A stretch of DNA of 64,000 bases from Pochonia chlamydosporia 170 (taxonomy: Eukaryota; Ascomycota; Sordariomycetes; Hypocreales; Clavicipitaceae). Under the pieces are notes generated by a model. It had not been told where the DNA came from, did not search any database, and saw nothing but the letters and a program-made list of their open reading frames with translations. Location of the stretch: the NCBI RefSeq assembly GCF_001653235.2, contig NC_035792.1:2480001-2544000 (forward strand). The letters are read 5' to 3'. The position numbers and the translations under genes are program-made. Below are positions 1 to 12,021 of this stretch, piece by piece. Position 1 is the stretch's first letter, and every line of letters begins with the position of its first letter.

Positions 1-3000
1 ATTGCAGATCTAGAGGTTAGAAGCTAAGGGTTAAGATAAAGGGTTAGCAATATAGTATATGCAGTAATACTAGTTATAATGCGCAAATATGTAAGTTTAA
101 TATAGAAATATCTAATAAAGAGAATAGCAGTAAAGATTAATTAATTTCTTATATTATGGTAGTTATTTTGTAGAATCTTTGTGATAAGGTGCGGTCGCAT
201 AACTAACTCGCTATATTAACCGACTTGCTATGCATTCACGTTAGGGTATAGCTTTAATCTAGATTATTAATAGAAAGAGGTGCCTAGTTAGATTTAAAAG
301 TAGGGTATAATTAGAAGCTAAGGCTAAATATAATGCTATAAAACTTAAGTATAAAGCTATTATCTATACTCTTAGATGCCTAAGAATATACTTATATAGT
401 GCCTAATTTACTCTAGAGACTAACTTCTAAGTTCTAGTCTATTAGCTTAATAGAGCTATTAATAATATTCCTAGAGCTATAATAACTTAATAGATTAGCT
501 ATATCCTTTTATTTAATTTTACTATAAGGTATATACCTAGGGAAAAGAATAGTATTATAAATAGACTTTTATAAAAAGGTTCTAGGCCTTTAGATTAAAT
601 AGATATAAAAGTTAAAGAAGATATTAAAGAATTTATTAACCTCTACCTAAATACTATTAATATCTAAGAAAATAGTAGTAAAGTTAATAAATTAGAAGAA
701 TATTTGCCTAAGTTCTAATAGCTAATAAGATTCCTTTAGATATAGGAAAGACTATCTAATCTAACTAAATCTAGCTACTAATAATTAAGAATAACTATAA
801 AGAAATTCTTTTAGGATAAAGAAAGACTCTAAAAGAGACCTATAGGAATTATTAAAGGCCTTATACTTATTATTAATAACCCTAATAATAGAAGGATATT
901 AGTTTAAGATATCTACTATATAATAGGTTATAAGAGAGTTAAAGTTATCTTCTAAGTTACTAGGTAAAGATACTAGTAGTTAGAAATATAGAATATAATA
1001 AAAGAGATAATTACCTATTATAATATCTACTAAAAGTTTACTCCTTAGAGGCTAAGAGAAATTATAATAGCTATAGCACCTAGAAACCTAATAAGTAAGA
1101 TATATATTAATACTTAATATATACTACCTAATTAAGAATATACCTACCTACTTAAAGCTTAGTATAATCTTACTAGTTATATAGAGGTAAAACCTATTAA
1201 AAGGGCTAATATAGTAGCTATTTAGAAGTTCTTAAGGAAAATAATAAGTTAATTTAGAATATTAAAGTATATTATCTATAATAGAGAACTAGAAATAAAA
1301 GGGTAACTTAAGAAAGCTCTCTAAGACCTAGAAACTATAGGGGTATAAGTCTTTATATATAACCTAAAAGTAAATATACCTATTAAAGCTAGCTATTAGT
1401 CTATTACTTCTACTCTAAGTAAGTCTAGAGGATTAAATAGTAAATAGTTATTATAACTTAATTTTATACTTCTAGCAAATAGAACTATAATTTAGGCCTT
1501 CTATAGAATATTAGCTTTCTATCTTATTTATAGGTAGAAGCTAATTCTCCTACTAGAAGTAGAATACCCTACCTAGAGAATAATTAATTAGGATAAGGTA
1601 ACCTTAAAAGAAGATCTTTTTTAAGTAAGAATTAGAATTCTTAAAAGAAAAGCTAAAGATATTACTCTAGCCTAAGAAAAGATTCTTAAATTTAGATAAT
1701 AACTAGCAGTAAGAATAAATAAAAACTAATTTACTTCTATTTAAAAAGAGAAATATTAGCTAGTTCTAGAGAGTCTTATTTTAGTTTTTAATATAGTTTA
1801 TAGTATTAATATATTAACCTCTAAGAAACTTATAATAAGATAGAATAGACCTTTTTAAGTTATTAGTTAAGTCTCTATTATAGGAGCCTATAGGGTTATA
1901 ACCCTTAATAGAATAGAACTTATAAAAATAATCTCTAGGAACTACCTAAAGCTTTTTATCTAAGACTCTAAAGGTTAGTAGTTATCTATAGTAAACCTAT
2001 AGTTACTAGGAGGGAAAACCTACTACTTAGAGACTATAGCTCTTAACTAAGAACTTAACTAGATTTTACCTAGAGAGGTAAAATATAATATATTAGATTA
2101 AATAGTTAATTATTCTATATAAATATATTATTCTTATCTTTTAGAGATAATAGATAAACCTAAAGAAATACTACTATTAAAGAAAAATCTCCTATATAAG
2201 CTAGAGATCTATCTACTATTTATCTCTCTATAATAAAGAGAATAATACTAAAAACTCCTAGAAACTATTTAATTATTTTTAATCTATCTACTTAGTATTA
2301 AGATAAAAGCTCTTTAAGCTTCTTTTATCTCTAGAGAGAAGATAGCTATCTTATAAGTACCTTACTAACTCTACTAAACTACCTACCTTACTCTAAATAT
2401 ACTTATAAATAAGAGCATAGAAAATTTTTAGGAAAACCCTAAGAAGTAATAATTAATTAGTTTAGTAAATTCTAGATAGCCTAACTAGACTACTAAACCC
2501 TTATAGTTCTAGCCTAATAGTTATTTTTAGAGGTATATTTTAATTAGGCTACTTTACTAGCCTTATATGCCTTATTCCTAAAAGGATAAGGGATATTAAA
2601 AAGAAGATAAGGGGAATTCTATAAAGTAATAGCTAGGAGATAAGAAGCCTAGCTCTTAATTGCCTCTTTACTCTATTTATAGCTCTTAAAAGGAGATAAA
2701 TTATAACCTCTATCCTTTCTCTAATACTAATATCTAGGCCTTATATGCTACTTATAAGTAACTACTCTAGACCTATTCTAAATATAATTGCTATAAGACC
2801 TAGAGTTAATTTCTAGATAGGAAAAGCAACTAAAAAATAGGAAAAGAATATACTCTTAAATACTAGTAATATAGTTCTAGTAAGTAGTTAAGCAATAAGA
2901 GTAGAGCATAGGATTCTAGGAGCTATAAAAGAAAACTATAAGTACTAGATAATACTTAGAATGCTAGATAATATATTAAATAAAAACTCTCTAAGAATTA

Positions 3001-6000
3001 GTAAATTCTATAGGGATAAAGACTTAATTAGAAGGAGTCTTCCTAGTAAACCTATAAGTTATACTATAATGCTTAGTAAATTCTACTTATATATTTATTC
3101 CTATAAAGAATAGCCTAGAATTCCTAATTATGCCTTTTAATAGCTACTTATAAAAATAAACTTTAGTATATATAGAAATACTATAGTAGCTAAGATTAAT
3201 ACTCTCTTAAATAATAAAACTAAATATATAATAGAACTAAAAGAGAAACTATTAGAATGCTATAAGGCTTAGAGAAAAGATTAAATAAGATTAATACTTA
3301 CCTATTTAAAATTAATCTTAGAAAAGCTCTTCTTTTTAGTATAGCTATTCTAGCTTAAAGAAGAAAGAGAAATATACTTACTAGTAGAAATATACTAAGT
3401 AATAATAGGGATAATATTAGGAAGGTAGTTATAAGAAATTTCTTTAATATTATTAATAGTATCTATAATTAAGAATTAGAAGAGAAAGAAATAAAGGGGA
3501 TATAAAAGAGAGAGAGAAGGAGAGAAGGAAAAGAAGAGTATAAGAGAGAATTAAATAGGCATATAAAAATATTAGATAAAGTGCCTTACTTAGGTACCTC
3601 TCTTTCTAATATACCTATTTAAACTATAATATACCTATAATAACTATTTAATCCTACTTATACCTTTATAACTCTCTCTTTCTTATATACTTTCCTTTAT
3701 TTATTTTCTCTTTTAAATACTTCTTTTACCTATATATATTATTATAACTTTCTTAATTATACTATTAACTCTCTCCCTCTTAAAGGAGAGAATTTACCTA
3801 TTTTTATAAGATTTAAGAGATATTATAAGCTTCTAACTTATATTACTATTTAATTATAGCTACTATATTAACTTAATAAAGTTAGAATACTAATAATAGT
3901 AATACTATAGGTACTAATACTTTTATTTTTTATAAATACTACTTAGAAATAATAAGACTATAGGTTACTTATATTAGTAGGCCTATAAGTTTAACTTTTT
4001 ATATTATAGGAATAAAAACTAATATTAGTAAAGAACTTTAAGAACTCTATTTATACTAATTTCTATTATTCTAACCTTAAGCGCTTTAGAGAGATATTAT
4101 ATTTAAGAATATTAAGGCTTACCTAAGAGATATATATAAAGAAGCTAGAAGGATTTTCTACTCTTATAAGAGTATTTTATAAGAATAATACCTCTCTAAG
4201 GTATATAATTTCCTTATAAAATCCCTTACTAAGAAGCAAAAAGATAGGTAGCTTAACTAGTTTAACCTAGAAGCTATAGAAAGAATTATTAGCTAAGGTA
4301 TTAAAAATACTATTAAAATACTATTAGGCTTCTTTATAATAAGATTAGAACTAGTAGATTAAATTAATACTCTTTAAGAATTAAATAAAAACTTTAGTAA
4401 GCTCTCTAAGGGAAAGCCTATTACTAACTTTAGATATAATAGGGAACTTACTTCTAGCTGCCTATATAGAGATATATAAAATACTAGATTCTTTAGTATA
4501 TTTATTTATATAGATAACTACTAGGTAGTAATAGTATTTAATTAACTACTTAGTAAGCTATACTATTATAATATAATTAATATAAGTCCTACTATAAACT
4601 TTAAGTAGGTAGTTAGGAGATTCTACTAGATACTTTGCCTTATTAATTACCTTTATACTTTTTATATAGCTATAGTTCTATATATAAAGCAGAAAGAAGT
4701 ATATAAATATAGATTTATAGCACTTATATTTCTAGTATATCTCTTTTATAGGCAAATTAGTTATAAGTTAACTAACTTTTATTATAGTAAAAATATTAAA
4801 CTAGAGTATAGAATTAAGTTATTAAAGAATAATAAGTTTAGGATAATCTCTATAGTGCTAATAATATTTAATCTAAGGCTATAGAATTAGATTCTCTTTA
4901 CTTCTAGCAAAAAACCTAGTAATTATAATAAAGCTCTTATATATACTATAGAACTTCTATAGGCTATAGCAATTAATAAACTAGGAATTACCTTAATAAG
5001 CTAGACTATAAAAGACTAGTTAAACTATAATATATTAGCTATCTAATAGAGAGTAATAAGAGTAATAAGTATAATAAAGCTAATAAGAGATACTCTTACT
5101 ATCTATAAAGGGTTTATACCTACTAAACTCCCTATATATAGATAATACTGCCTATTAGATTGCCTTATTATATATAATAGGAATATCTATAGTTTAGCTC
5201 CTAATATTTAGAACTACCTAGTAGAGACTATTAGGAAGGTCTAGGGTAAGCCTAGTATCTATAATAGAAACCTAATATAGGTAATTAGGGCCCTAGAGAC
5301 TTAAGCTACTAAGAACTATAATGCCTTACCTAGTATACTAAAGAAACTATAAAAACTAATTAATCTTAAAGAAATACTAAAGCTAAGATAGTAGATAGTT
5401 CTAAAGTATAAAATTCCCCTACTAGTATTAGAGTTAACTAGGAAGAACTTAGAACTTATAGCTCTAGGATTTAGTAAAAAAGAATTAATAACTAGTAGTC
5501 TCTCTTCTTTAAACTATTTAATTAGACCTTTATTACTAGTACTATTATATTTCTTAATAATAAGTATACTCTAGGATAAGCATATTAACTAACTTAAGGT
5601 ACTTACTAATAGACTAGATCTTAGTTATACTAAAATGCTAGCATTATAGATAGAGTCTCTATTAGGCTCTCCTAAGGAAATTATAACGCTAAAGTATTAA
5701 TAGAGTAATAATAGTAAGCCTAATCTAGTAGAAATAAACTAATAACTTATAAGATATATAAAAATCTAGCATAAAGTAGCCTATATTTAGGGAATTTTAG
5801 AAAGGGAATTATTTCTATACCTAATAAAAGGTATATACTAAAATGCTTAAACTACTATTAGCTAAGAGAGATATAATATAAGCATTAGAATAGCTAGGCT
5901 TATAGCCTCTTATATTAAATATTAGCTAACCCTTATATATAAGTCTACTATAAATATATACTTTTTAGTTATTTCTAAAGGCCTTATTTAGGAGAATACA

Positions 6001-6566
6001 TAGAGGGATATTTAGAAAGCTATTAAATAGAATATTATTGCTAGATTAAATGCTAGGAAGCAATAGGAAACCTAAGTAGATAGAGCTTCTAGAAGGGGTA
6101 ATAGTAATCCTAACCTAATAATACTAGTAATACCTAGATATAGGCTTACTAGAAAGATAAAAGGTTTAGAACTTTAGAGAATAAAACTTAGATAGAATTA
6201 CTTTAATTAAATAGTTACTTTTATAGGATTAGAGTTTACTTTCTACTAATAATTATTTAAGCTACTCTTCTATTTTTACCTTATATTTATAAATAAGAAT
6301 ATTTACTATAGCTAGAAAGGTATTTATATAGGTAGAATTACTTACACCTAGTAGCTTAATAAGGGATAGGAAAAAGGGACTTAGTGTTTTTATTTAATCT
6401 TATAGCTACTATATAGATAAAAGAGAGATTTTACTCCCTTTAGCTAGATAACTAGAAATTAATAGACTTAACTATAATTTTCTTAACTAGAGCTATTTAC
6501 TTAATGTATTTAATGCTTATTTACTAAATCCCTTATTAACTAAGGCTGCCTTTTTTTGCTATAGGT

Positions 6567-6655
6567 TATACCTTATAGAGGTATACTACTAAATAATATT
6601 ACTAAGGTCTTCTAGAAAGATTAAAGTAATTAAGAATTAAATACTATTTAATCTA
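6567..6655. repeat. 90 bp sub-repeat, copy 1 (RIP-mutated)
   Basis: It aligns by eye with 6711-6800 and 7313-7402. The shared core is AATTAAGAATTAAATACTAT followed by TTAATCTA. Copy 1 has TA where copy 2 keeps CA, for example TATACTACTAAATAA against CACACCACTAAATAA. Confidence 0.75.
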
Positions 6656-6710
6656 AGTAAGCAGGAGACTTCTAACTACCTAGCCTAAAAGCGCCTTTTC
6701 TTACTACGTG

Positions 6711-6800
6711 CTGTACCTCACAGAGGCACACCACTAAATAATATTAGGAAAGTCTTCCAGAAAGACTAAAGCAATTAAGAATTAAATACTATTTAATCTA
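6711..6800. repeat. 90 bp sub-repeat, copy 2 (least mutated)
   Basis: This copy retains CpA and TpG sites (CTGTACCTCACAGAGG) that read TpA in copies 1 and 3, so it looks closest to the ancestral, pre-RIP sequence. Confidence 0.75.
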
Positions 6801-7107
6801 GGCAATTAGAAGGATTCTAACTACTTAAACTAAAGGGAAGTAATAATCTAGACTAAATTGCTAATAAGTTGCGTGTAAGTGCGGTATTTTGTAGGGCGCT
6901 CTGAGCTCTTGGGTGTGTTCGTTTTGGGTTAACAAACTACATGTATATATGTGTAGCGCTAGTAATATGCAGGCAAAGAGGCAGTAACACGCAGCGGAGA
7001 GTAGGGTATCGCTCGTGCGCGCGTGCACCTTACAGAGTCTTAGCTTTGCGTTAGACCTTAGGGCAGCTATTAGTACATAGTATGTGAGCGGAATTGCTAA
7101 CACATAG

Positions 7108-7548
7108 GGGTCTAACAAGGGGATTAGGAAAAGGGGACTTAGTATTTCTATTAATCTTCTAGCTAGCATATAGATAAAAGAGAGACTCTTTTCCCTTTAG
7201 CTATAACTTTAACTAATAGATTTAACTGTAATTTTTTGCTAATTATTTTAATATATTTATTGCTTATTTACTAAATCTCTTATTAACTAGAGGCACTCTT
7301 CTTTAATATAGACTATACCTTCTAAAGGTATACTACTTAATAATATTGCTAAGGTCTTTTAGAAAGACTAAAGCAATTAAGAATTATATACTATTTAATC
7401 TAAGAGATTATATAAACTCTAACCAGTAACTACTTAGATTATAGGGAAGTAATATAATTTAGACTAAATTGCTAATAAGCTACATATAAGTGCGGCATTT
7501 CTTTAGCTACGCTAAGCTCTTAGGTGTGTTTATTTTAAGCTAATAAAA
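7108..7548. repeat. Diverged direct repeat, copy B
   Basis: This is the second copy of the repeat described at 6351-6942, with the same block order. It differs mainly by C/T and G/A changes and small indels, as expected of RIP-diverged repeats. Confidence 0.6.
7313..7402. repeat. 90 bp sub-repeat, copy 3
   Basis: Third copy, inside direct repeat B. It resembles copy 1 in having TATACTACTTAATAATATT, and copy 2 in keeping AAAGACTAAAGCAATTAAG. Confidence 0.7.
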
Positions 7549-7670
7549 TAGGAAATTAACTTGCATTTATATCTGCTTGTAAGGGGCTAGCCTAGTAGCT
7601 TCTATAAGCTAGTATTACTAATACTAACTTTTTTTATAAAGAGAAAAGAAAAAAGAGAAAAGAGGTTAGG

Positions 7671-8168
7671 TTAGCTTTAGAAAGCGTCCAATATTGCTCG
7701 CCTAATCGGGCCTTAAATCCGGCAACTATCCTGGCCCTGTAATAGACCCCGAACCAAACATATACAAACGCAGCCCCTTTTCAACCGTGACCTGAAACAA
7801 TGGTATGGTCATCTGTATTCATCGTCTCTATCTGCCTCGTTCCCACATCGTTTTCCGAACATGTCTATACTTTCAAAGTATTCATGCTAACGCCCGATCA
7901 GAAAAGTACAAAACTCCTATTTCACACGACGTAACACTGATTCTAGGCGTTTCTTCCCGGGAAACTGCTCACGGACTCCTGCCAACGGCGGACGGCAAAC
8001 GGTGGTTTCCGGTTCCAACAGTCCTAAAATAGTCAGGATCAGATCTTTGGCAGAAAATATGGACAAAATGCCCATGTCATCTCACCTTGTAACTCAGTTT
8101 CGTCATCGACTTGTCTACACCGCACGAGTTAGCAAACAAAGCTATCAATCAATGAGAAGCCGCGCAGC
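7671..8168. other. Spacer with no supported gene
   Basis: Normal GC content after the AT-rich block. The two short plus-strand frames here show no domain or conserved composition. It holds the 3' flank of the coiled-coil gene. Confidence 0.5.
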
Positions 8169-9309
8169 TCACGTCTTTTGCTCCATTCTCGTACTGCGAA
8201 GCAACGGCAATATAGAGCCCAACAACGCAGCAACTCGCTCCATCTTTTGAACAAGGCCATCTCGCGTGGTATTCAGAATCCCAGCGAGAGCCTCATGCAT
8301 ATTGTTCAGCTTCTCGCTGATTCGACGCCGCGAGCTCTCTACCTCCTGCTGAACCTGGTCAAGCACTCCGTGTAAGTGATCTCTAGACTCAACAACGAGC
8401 TTGTTGATACTGCTGTTTGCACCGTCTATCTTGTTGGAAACAGTTGAATTAAGATCCCTGTTCACGTTGTCCAGCTCCAATAGCAGCGCCTGGTGGTTCA
8501 CATCGATGCCATGGCCGATCTCGAAAAACGCATGCTTCGATCGGCTGTTTGCGTCGATGATGGCCTTGGACAACCCATCTATCCTGTCAGACGTGGTCTT
8601 GTGAGAATCTTGCACAGCTTCATTTATCCTACTCTGACACTCGGCCAGAGAAGTGTACACACGGTCGTTAGCCCGGTCGAAATCCAGTGCAAGGCCTTGT
8701 ATGTCCACATTTGTAGTCGACACGATTTGCAATATGGAATCCAATCTGGCGCTGACCTGACGCATAGAGAAGTCTTCCACGTCTGAGAGACCCCTATCAA
8801 ACCTTGAGGCCGAGTTGCCTACTTTGTCAAGACGGGCGTTGATTTCTGTTCGCAACGCGCCGACCTCTTGGTGAACGGCGACAACTGATGCTGCTACTTC
8901 TGCCACATCTTGACTCCCCTACCACGATTTTGTCAGCCTCAAACACGAACCTTCTGGAAGAATGCCAATGTGTCATTGCGGTGGCTGCCAAGTCAAGCGA
9001 CCAGGGTGCCTCACAACTCACGACCTTTGCCCCTTGCGGAGGCATATCTCCTGGCTTTACGAACACACGTATATGACAGGTCACGCGAAGGAGAGCTGGG
9101 TTCAGCCAAAAAGTAACTTGCACCGTAAACGGACCGCGTAGCGAAACGATTCCGCGCAAGAACTCTCCACGGCCAAACTGTGTCGGTTGATATATCGCAT
9201 GAATGACAGTCCCGCAGGTTTCGGAAAGGCGATGGAAACCTTGTTGATCCTCCTTGTGTCCTAGTTCTGGGGGAGGTGCTGTGTCATGTTTCCATCTTTT
9301 CTCCCCCAT
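8169..9309 (-). CDS. Coiled-coil protein of unknown function (2 exons)
   Basis: Exons 9309-9022 and 8918-8169 give 345 residues. The 103 nt intron begins GTGAGT and ends CTGAC-14 nt-TAG. It is phase 0 on both sides and joins two frames that would otherwise overlap. Residues 1-96 contain a beta-rich, hydrophobic stretch. From about residue 100 to the end the protein is charged and heptad-like, with many D/E/R/K and regularly spaced L/I/V, strongly suggesting a long coiled coil. No signal peptide, membrane segment or catalytic motif is seen. It is the first gene after the RIP block, where lineage-specific genes are common. I do not recognise the family. The ATG at 9309 is the first in frame. 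The splice model is inference, but the matching phases make it likely. Confidence 0.6.
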
Positions 9310-11070
9310 GTGAGATATCTAGCGCGGAACCAAGTCCTTTATACTCAGTTTATGCCATATGGAGATGAGCGCCAGCTCGCAAGAATCCTCTGAAGCTCAC
9401 GGTAGTTCTGCACGCTCAGCATCAAGAAGGCTGCATTGCTGAACCGGCCGCCTGCACATATGCAAGTACCCGGGCCAGGGAAAACTGAGATGAAAGAATT
9501 TGGCTCATATCACCACGCAGACACCCAGGTTTGTTGGTGGCACAGATCCACCTATCTGAGCTTGAGCGGTCGTGATAGGAGAAGTTTCAATAGAGAATGT
9601 TTGCTACGTTAAGATGGAGGGTGCAGCCACGAGGCAGCCTTCGTCAAGACATGGGTGTCGGATCGAAATTTCTCATGTGGCAAATTGGTAATGCAAGAAA
9701 CCAGAGCCTGTATGTGAATGTTTGCTATCCGCTGACAAGGCTTAGCCATCCTAGCAAAAGCCCTTATGTCCGTCGCGTTGCAATGACGTCGCCTCTTCGC
9801 CTCTTTGACCTTTATGTCGGCGATACGCCTCTTCAACAACATGGCCAGACGAGTATACATAAGAGCCAACACCAGCTTTGACGTAATGATACTACCATGA
9901 AGCGGCATAGCCGATATACCTAAGCTGAGAGTATGCCGAGACAGCCAAGGCATGTCCGATATGTTTGCTAGGTACCTGGTTTTTCGACGTAGTACGCCAG
10001 CGTATCTATCGTGCCAGCCGGCAAAGCCGCAGGAGAAATTCCCCTAAGCGCCAGCCTGGCAATGCATATGCCGAAGCCCTAGGAATGTTATGTACGAGGC
10101 AGAAATTCTTGAATGCTTGAAGCTGATCAACAGACAAACTCAAAGGGCTGTGCTTTGGCAAATAACGCATTCCTGGGACTGGTCTGCGAGAGATGTATAT
10201 GGACAACCCACTACAGTAGATAGACACCACGGGCTACAGGTAACAGAGGCACTAAACCATGTAATTGGAGAGAAAGTATTGGCTGATTTTTAAATACATG
10301 ATGAAGTTGAGAAATGCAAGCTGAAAACACAGCCTCAACAATAAGAAAGGGAACATCCATCTGGTATACGTGCAGAAAGACGTGCTGCAATGAGTACACC
10401 GTACGTTAAATGTTCTATAAACTCGAGAGGCTTTGTATCCAGCTATTCAACAGAGTTCATAATTATAGAGCGATTCTAGTGATCGATGCGGTGGGCAGTA
10501 GAAGAGTGCGGACAGTTGTATCTGAATAGCACAGCAGATGACGCAGCTAGATGCATACTATTTCGGATACCAAAATATTCTGCAAACAAGCTGCCCTTCT
10601 CAGATGATCGCCAAAGTAATTTCGTCATACGGGAATTTGGAATCTTATTGGAAGGATAGGCAATACCGTGTCGTGGAACGGAGATGTAAGTTGCTGGGGG
10701 TCGTGGACTGGGCAGTAGATGCCAAAGTTGTTGAAGTTGTACTTGAAAGCCTAACCTTTATCGACAGTATATTTTATGTAGGAGACATTTACCTAGTACA
10801 AAATATTTGTCAATAAGAAAGGTGGAAAGTGTTGATGTGCTTCTCATTCATCAGCTGACATAGTCTGACGGAACTGGAGCTGCAAAACGACATCTCATCC
10901 CCAAACATCATTCAGGACATGATCATTACGACAATTCCGGGCGGCGGCAACGTCCTTCCCATCTGAAAAGATACATCCTTCTACATCCGAATTGGCTGAA
11001 TTTATCCTTTGCATTTGATTAACCCCCTCGCGCAATTCATGTCACCGAGCCACTGTGCGCAGACCTGGCC
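9310..11070. other. 1.8 kb stretch without a supported gene
   Basis: Only short overlapping frames on both strands (such as 9609-9953 minus and 10006-10230 minus), with no recognisable domain and no consistent splice chain. It includes the promoters of the coiled-coil gene (-) and the 2EXR gene (+). Confidence 0.5.
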
Positions 11071-12021
11071 ATGTCCGTCTCCAATCCTGCGAACCACCTG
11101 ACAACATCCCAAGCTACCAACACCACAACGATAGCTTGGTTCCCTTCTCTGCCCACCGAGATACGCCTCGCAATCTGGAGGCTCTGCATCCCCAGATGCT
11201 TCCGCCCAATAAACCACGATCTAATATGCGGCCAACAGTCCAACCAAAGCAGAACCATCCCCGGTCTCTGCGGCCCTCCACTCATCGCCAAAGTCTGCCG
11301 CGAAGCAAGGCAAGTCGCTCTCGAGCACGGAAAATACTACGACAACAAAAATGAACAGAACTCTAGCAAAATATGGATAGACAAGTCCCTAGACACAGTA
11401 TATCTCAACGGGGCATTTGACCCCAGATTGTCCAGGGACGCAAGCCACGCGCTTTCCGTGGCCGCCAACGCAACACAAGTGGCCATTTCGATGCCGTGGC
11501 TGCGCGGCCATCCCGGATTCATGCTTCACAAGGGCTTCCTGAGGAACAACCACCTCAGATGCACTATTGCCTGCGAAGACCAATTCGACGTGTCCATGTC
11601 GTACGCCGAGGCCATTCAGATTGGTATATTTGGGCTATGGGCAGAGGAGAGATTCGCCTTCGTTGACCCCTCTGACGATGCAACTCTCGCTAAGCTGAGC
11701 AAGTTTGAGCTCGATCACGGGTTTACAAGATGCGCAGATGGACTGTTAACAGCAAAAGGTGACCAGATTCGTCCGTTGGAAGAATACGCTTCGCCACCGA
11801 GGATACGGGCCATTTATGAGGCAGTGGAGGACTGCTGGCTCGAGTGTCTAGTCATTGAACACAAGGACGACGAGGGTAACTGGGACATATCGCCTCTTTT
11901 CGTAACTGACGATGATGTATGGATGGGGTTCAAGAGAGAGCATCCATGGGTGAAGGAGACTTTGAAGACTCTGCCTGAGATACGGGTAGTGTTGGGGTTT
12001 CAGCTGTTCATCACTGATTAA
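11071..12021 (+). CDS. 2EXR domain-containing protein
   Basis: Single exon, 316 residues. Residues about 22-40 (FPSLPTEIRLAIWRLC) match the 2EXR motif, a short fungal domain of the form F-x-x-L-P-x-E-I-R-x-x-I-W. It is typical of large, expanded families of ascomycete proteins with unknown biochemical function. The rest has no membrane segments or known catalytic motif, and the C-terminus is acidic. The first in-frame ATG at 11071 sits shortly before the motif, as usual for the family. No intron is needed. Family assignment is firm at the motif level; the cellular role is not known. Confidence 0.85.
   Translation: MSVSNPANHLTTSQATNTTTIAWFPSLPTEIRLAIWRLCIPRCFRPINHDLICGQQSNQSRTIPGLCGPPLIAKVCREARQVALEHGKYYDNKNEQNSSKIWIDKSLDTVYLNGAFDPRLSRDASHALSVAANATQVAISMPWLRGHPGFMLHKGFLRNNHLRCTIACEDQFDVSMSYAEAIQIGIFGLWAEERFAFVDPSDDATLAKLSKFELDHGFTRCADGLLTAKGDQIRPLEEYASPPRIRAIYEAVEDCWLECLVIEHKDDEGNWDISPLFVTDDDVWMGFKREHPWVKETLKTLPEIRVVLGFQLFITD

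Larger units (their letters stand above)
6351..6942. repeat. Diverged direct repeat, copy A
   Basis: It shares ordered blocks with 7108-7548: a GGGACTTAGT block, ATATAGATAAAAGAGAGA, a TTATTTACTAAATC block, the 90 bp sub-repeat, AGACTAAATTGCTAATAAG, and GTGCGG followed by CTCTTRGGTGTGTT. Copy A is longer because the 90 bp sub-repeat is present twice. It may be an LTR or other terminal repeat of the decayed elements; termini are not resolved. Confidence 0.6.
1..7670. mobile_element. AT-rich block of RIP-mutated transposon relics
   Basis: The block is dominated by TA, AA, TT, CT and AG steps, with stop codons in every frame and no open frame above 100 codons until about 6860. CpA/TpG and CpG dinucleotides are nearly absent, the hallmark of repeat-induced point mutation, which acts on duplicated DNA such as transposons. 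Diverged direct repeats lie near its right end (6351-7548). The change to ordinary composition is abrupt at about 7670-7690. I could not assign the element class: a stretch near 3110-3200 vaguely recalls a retroelement polyprotein, but no catalytic motif survives. Edges are set by eye from composition. Confidence 0.8.

Noticed and set aside
1..6700. Possible tRNA, LINE or helicase remnants in the AT-rich block
   Set aside because: No cloverleaf, catalytic triad or continuous protein similarity could be read; naming the element class would be guesswork.
6861..7169. 102-codon minus-strand frame in the repeat island
   Set aside because: Hydrophobic reading of repeat-flanking DNA; the frame is open only because this island escaped mutation, and no start context or homologue is recognised.
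7805..8250. Two short overlapping plus-strand frames
   Set aside because: They overlap the 3' end of the coiled-coil gene on the other strand and show no protein-like features.
9597..10816. Several short frames on both strands
   Set aside because: They conflict with one another, lack domains and do not join with acceptable introns.
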